A DNA stretch of 64,000 nucleotides from Brevundimonas sp. NIBR11 (GTDB lineage: Bacteria > Pseudomonadota > Alphaproteobacteria > Caulobacterales > Caulobacteraceae): positions 2,212,001 to 2,276,000 of the forward strand of contig NZ_CP115465.1 of the NCBI RefSeq assembly GCF_027912535.1. Direction: 5' to 3'. The translations under genes and the position numbers were made by a program. Positions 62,820-64,000 of the stretch are shown piece by piece. The notes under the pieces were generated by a model that saw nothing but the letters and a program-made list of their open reading frames with translations, was not told the origin of the DNA and searched no databases. How positions within the stretch are numbered: the first letter of the stretch is position 1; each line of letters opens with the position of its first letter.

Positions 62820-63179
62820 GTGTCCGACCAAGCTCTCGATACCGCCGCCGACCCGGTCCACGCCTTCATCGCGAAGACGGTGTCGGACCACGATGTTGTC
62901 CTTTTCATGAAGGGAACGCCCGACAGCCCGCGCTGCGGCTTCTCCTCGCTGGCCGTGCAGATCCTCGACCATGTCGGCGCGCCGTTCGTCGGGGTCGACG
63001 TACTGCAGGACGACAGTCTTCGCGACGGCATCAAGACCTTCACCGACTGGCCGACCATCCCCCAGCTCTACGTTAAGGGCGAGTTCGTGGGCGGTTCGGA
63101 CATCGTGCGCGAGATGTTCCAGGCGGGCGAACTGACCGCCCTGATGGTCGAAAAAGGCGTGCCCCTCGGTCAGGAATAG
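62820..63179 (+). CDS. grxD: monothiol CGFS glutaredoxin
   Basis: A 119-residue protein with the CGFS active site (Cys39 in DSPRCGFS), FMKGTPD, TFTDWPTIPQLYVKGEFVGGSDIV in part, and a final helix. This is the Grx4/GrxD class that holds and passes [2Fe-2S] clusters with glutathione and BolA. The GTG at 62820 gives the normal length; a TTG at 62796 would add eight residues. It is followed 2 bases later by a thioesterase gene. Confidence 0.95.
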   Translation: MSDQALDTAADPVHAFIAKTVSDHDVVLFMKGTPDSPRCGFSSLAVQILDHVGAPFVGVDVLQDDSLRDGIKTFTDWPTIPQLYVKGEFVGGSDIVREMFQAGELTALMVEKGVPLGQE

Positions 63180-63181
63180 GC

Positions 63182-63607
63182 GTGGCCCGGCAGACCCTAA
63201 ACCCGCGTGAGGACCGCGAGACCTTCGAGGTCCCGTTGGATATCCGGCCCGAGCACATCGACGCCAACGGCCATGTGAACAACGTCGTCTATGTCGGCTG
63301 GCTGCAGGATGCGGGCACCGCGCACTGGAACGCCCGCTTCGACGAGACGACGCGGGCGAAATGGTCCTGGGTCGCCTTGCGGCACGAGATCGACTACCTC
63401 CGCGCCCTGATGCCCGACGACACGGCCGTGGCCCGCACGTGGGTCGGCGATCCGCAAGGGCCCCGCTTCGCCCGCTATGTGCGCATCGAGGACGGCCAAG
63501 GCCGGCTGTGCGCCCAGGGCGTTTCGGAATGGTGTCTGGTCGATGCGCAGACCATGCGCCCGACGCGCATTCCCGCCGACATGCTGCCGACCTTCGAGCG
63601 CCGCTGA
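63182..63607 (+). CDS. acyl-CoA thioesterase, hotdog fold
   Basis: A 141-residue protein of the 4-hydroxybenzoyl-CoA thioesterase/YbgC type: PEHIDANGHVNNVVYVGWLQDAG contains the catalytic Asp and the NHVNN-like helix start, followed by RHEIDYLRALMPDD and RLCAQGVSEWCLVD strands. It hydrolyses an acyl-CoA or acyl-ACP; the substrate is not evident. The GTG start is 2 bases after the glutaredoxin stop, so the two are co-transcribed. It is convergent with the last gene. Confidence 0.92.
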   Translation: MARQTLNPREDRETFEVPLDIRPEHIDANGHVNNVVYVGWLQDAGTAHWNARFDETTRAKWSWVALRHEIDYLRALMPDDTAVARTWVGDPQGPRFARYVRIEDGQGRLCAQGVSEWCLVDAQTMRPTRIPADMLPTFERR

Positions 63608-63611
63608 GGCC

Positions 63612-64000
63612 TCAGGTCGTCGGGATGGTCGCCGGCAGCTGGTAGGGGTTGTTCACCGACACCCGCGAGCCGGGCAGCAGGCCCAGTTCCTCGAACGACC
63701 AGATCACCTCGACGCCGTCGGCGATCGGGGTCTCGCAGTCGTCCTGTTCGATGCGGCGCAGGGTGATGGTCGAAGCGGCGCCGACGTGGTCTACGATCGG
63801 GAACAGGTCCGACTTGTCGGTGCAACCGTTGGACGAGACCCAGAAGACGGCCAGATCTCGGGTGATCGCCGCCGCATGGATCGGCTCCACCTGCCCCGGC
63901 ATGGCGGCGACCTGCGTCGGCGCGTCCTGCTGGAACAGGGCGCAGCCGGACGTGGTCAGCGCAACGGCCGCCGTCAGGGCTAGCGTTCGGATGGACCCCA
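63612..64000 (-). CDS. small lipoprotein of unknown function (start codon cut by window end)
   Basis: The frame runs to the window edge; the last two bases are TG of a probable ATG or GTG, so only the first base is missing. The product of about 129 residues starts with a lipoprotein signal (GSIRTLALTAAVALTTSGC, Cys20). The mature part has FWVSSNGCTDKSDLF, ITLRRIEQDDCETPI and ELGLLPGSRVSVNNP, with two Cys that could form a disulfide. I do not recognise a family with a known role. The pattern of SSNGCT with C-terminal NP looks like a conserved secreted module. Confidence 0.8.
   Translation of the reverse strand, partial: GSIRTLALTAAVALTTSGCALFQQDAPTQVAAMPGQVEPIHAAAITRDLAVFWVSSNGCTDKSDLFPIVDHVGAASTITLRRIEQDDCETPIADGVEVIWSFEELGLLPGSRVSVNNPYQLPATIPTT

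Overview
The window looks like chromosome from a GC-rich alphaproteobacterium, most likely Caulobacterales (Brevundimonas or a close relative). I infer this from the gene content (Gcw_chp/TorF-type porin, TMEM43 protein, FHS sugar transporter beside a GH13 glucosidase, fused ABC permease/M1 peptidase), from frequent GTG starts, and from one promoter that appears to give a leaderless mRNA. No database search was possible. I see no insertion sequence, prophage, CRISPR array, rRNA or tRNA gene. The DNA is densely coding, mostly in short operons with overlapping stop and start codons.

Layout. 0-7.4 kb: end of a cytochrome c gene, an altronate dehydratase-family enzyme, a TMEM43-family protein, then surface-polysaccharide genes (UDP-glucuronate epimerase, UDP-glucose dehydrogenase, a WecG/TagA transferase) and a metallophosphatase. 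7.4-17.6 kb: sugar genes (GH3 glucosidase, FHS transporter, GH13 glucosidase) around a six-gene yjf stress module (yjfC, PspA-like yjfJ, yjfI facing yjfK, yjfL, yjfM). 17.7-20 kb: an ammonium transporter followed by a putative porin. 20.1-29.5 kb, minus strand: an uninterrupted branched-chain amino acid operon ilvD-ilvC-ilvB-ilvN/M-leuA-leuC-leuD-leuB, preceded by a promoter, a 50-codon leader peptide rich in Leu/Ile/Val codons, and a terminator that can form mutually exclusive RNA structures. 29.6-36.3 kb: a TetR regulator divergent from a complete RND efflux pump. 36.4-42.3 kb: glutamate synthase gltD-gltB. 42.5-47 kb: an ABC exporter whose permease is fused to an M1 aminopeptidase. 47.2-55.5 kb: an AprI-type inhibitor lipoprotein, malate synthase G, a carboxylesterase with a DUF1345 membrane protein, a DEAD-box helicase and a FadL-type channel. 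55.8-64 kb: methionine aminopeptidase, a divergent subtilase with a Pr6Pr membrane protein, RadC-asparaginase-acetyltransferase, then bolA, a pseudo-aldo/keto reductase, a CGFS glutaredoxin, a thioesterase and a lipoprotein cut by the window edge.

The items most worth following up are the ilv attenuator; the composition of that operon (short IlvM-like subunit, LeuA without its regulatory domain); the divergent yjf module with a palindrome at its centre; the catalytically empty aldo/keto reductase between BolA and glutaredoxin; the subtilase with an altered catalytic Asp; and an approximately 10-bp-spaced TTTCGTC array in a convergent gap.
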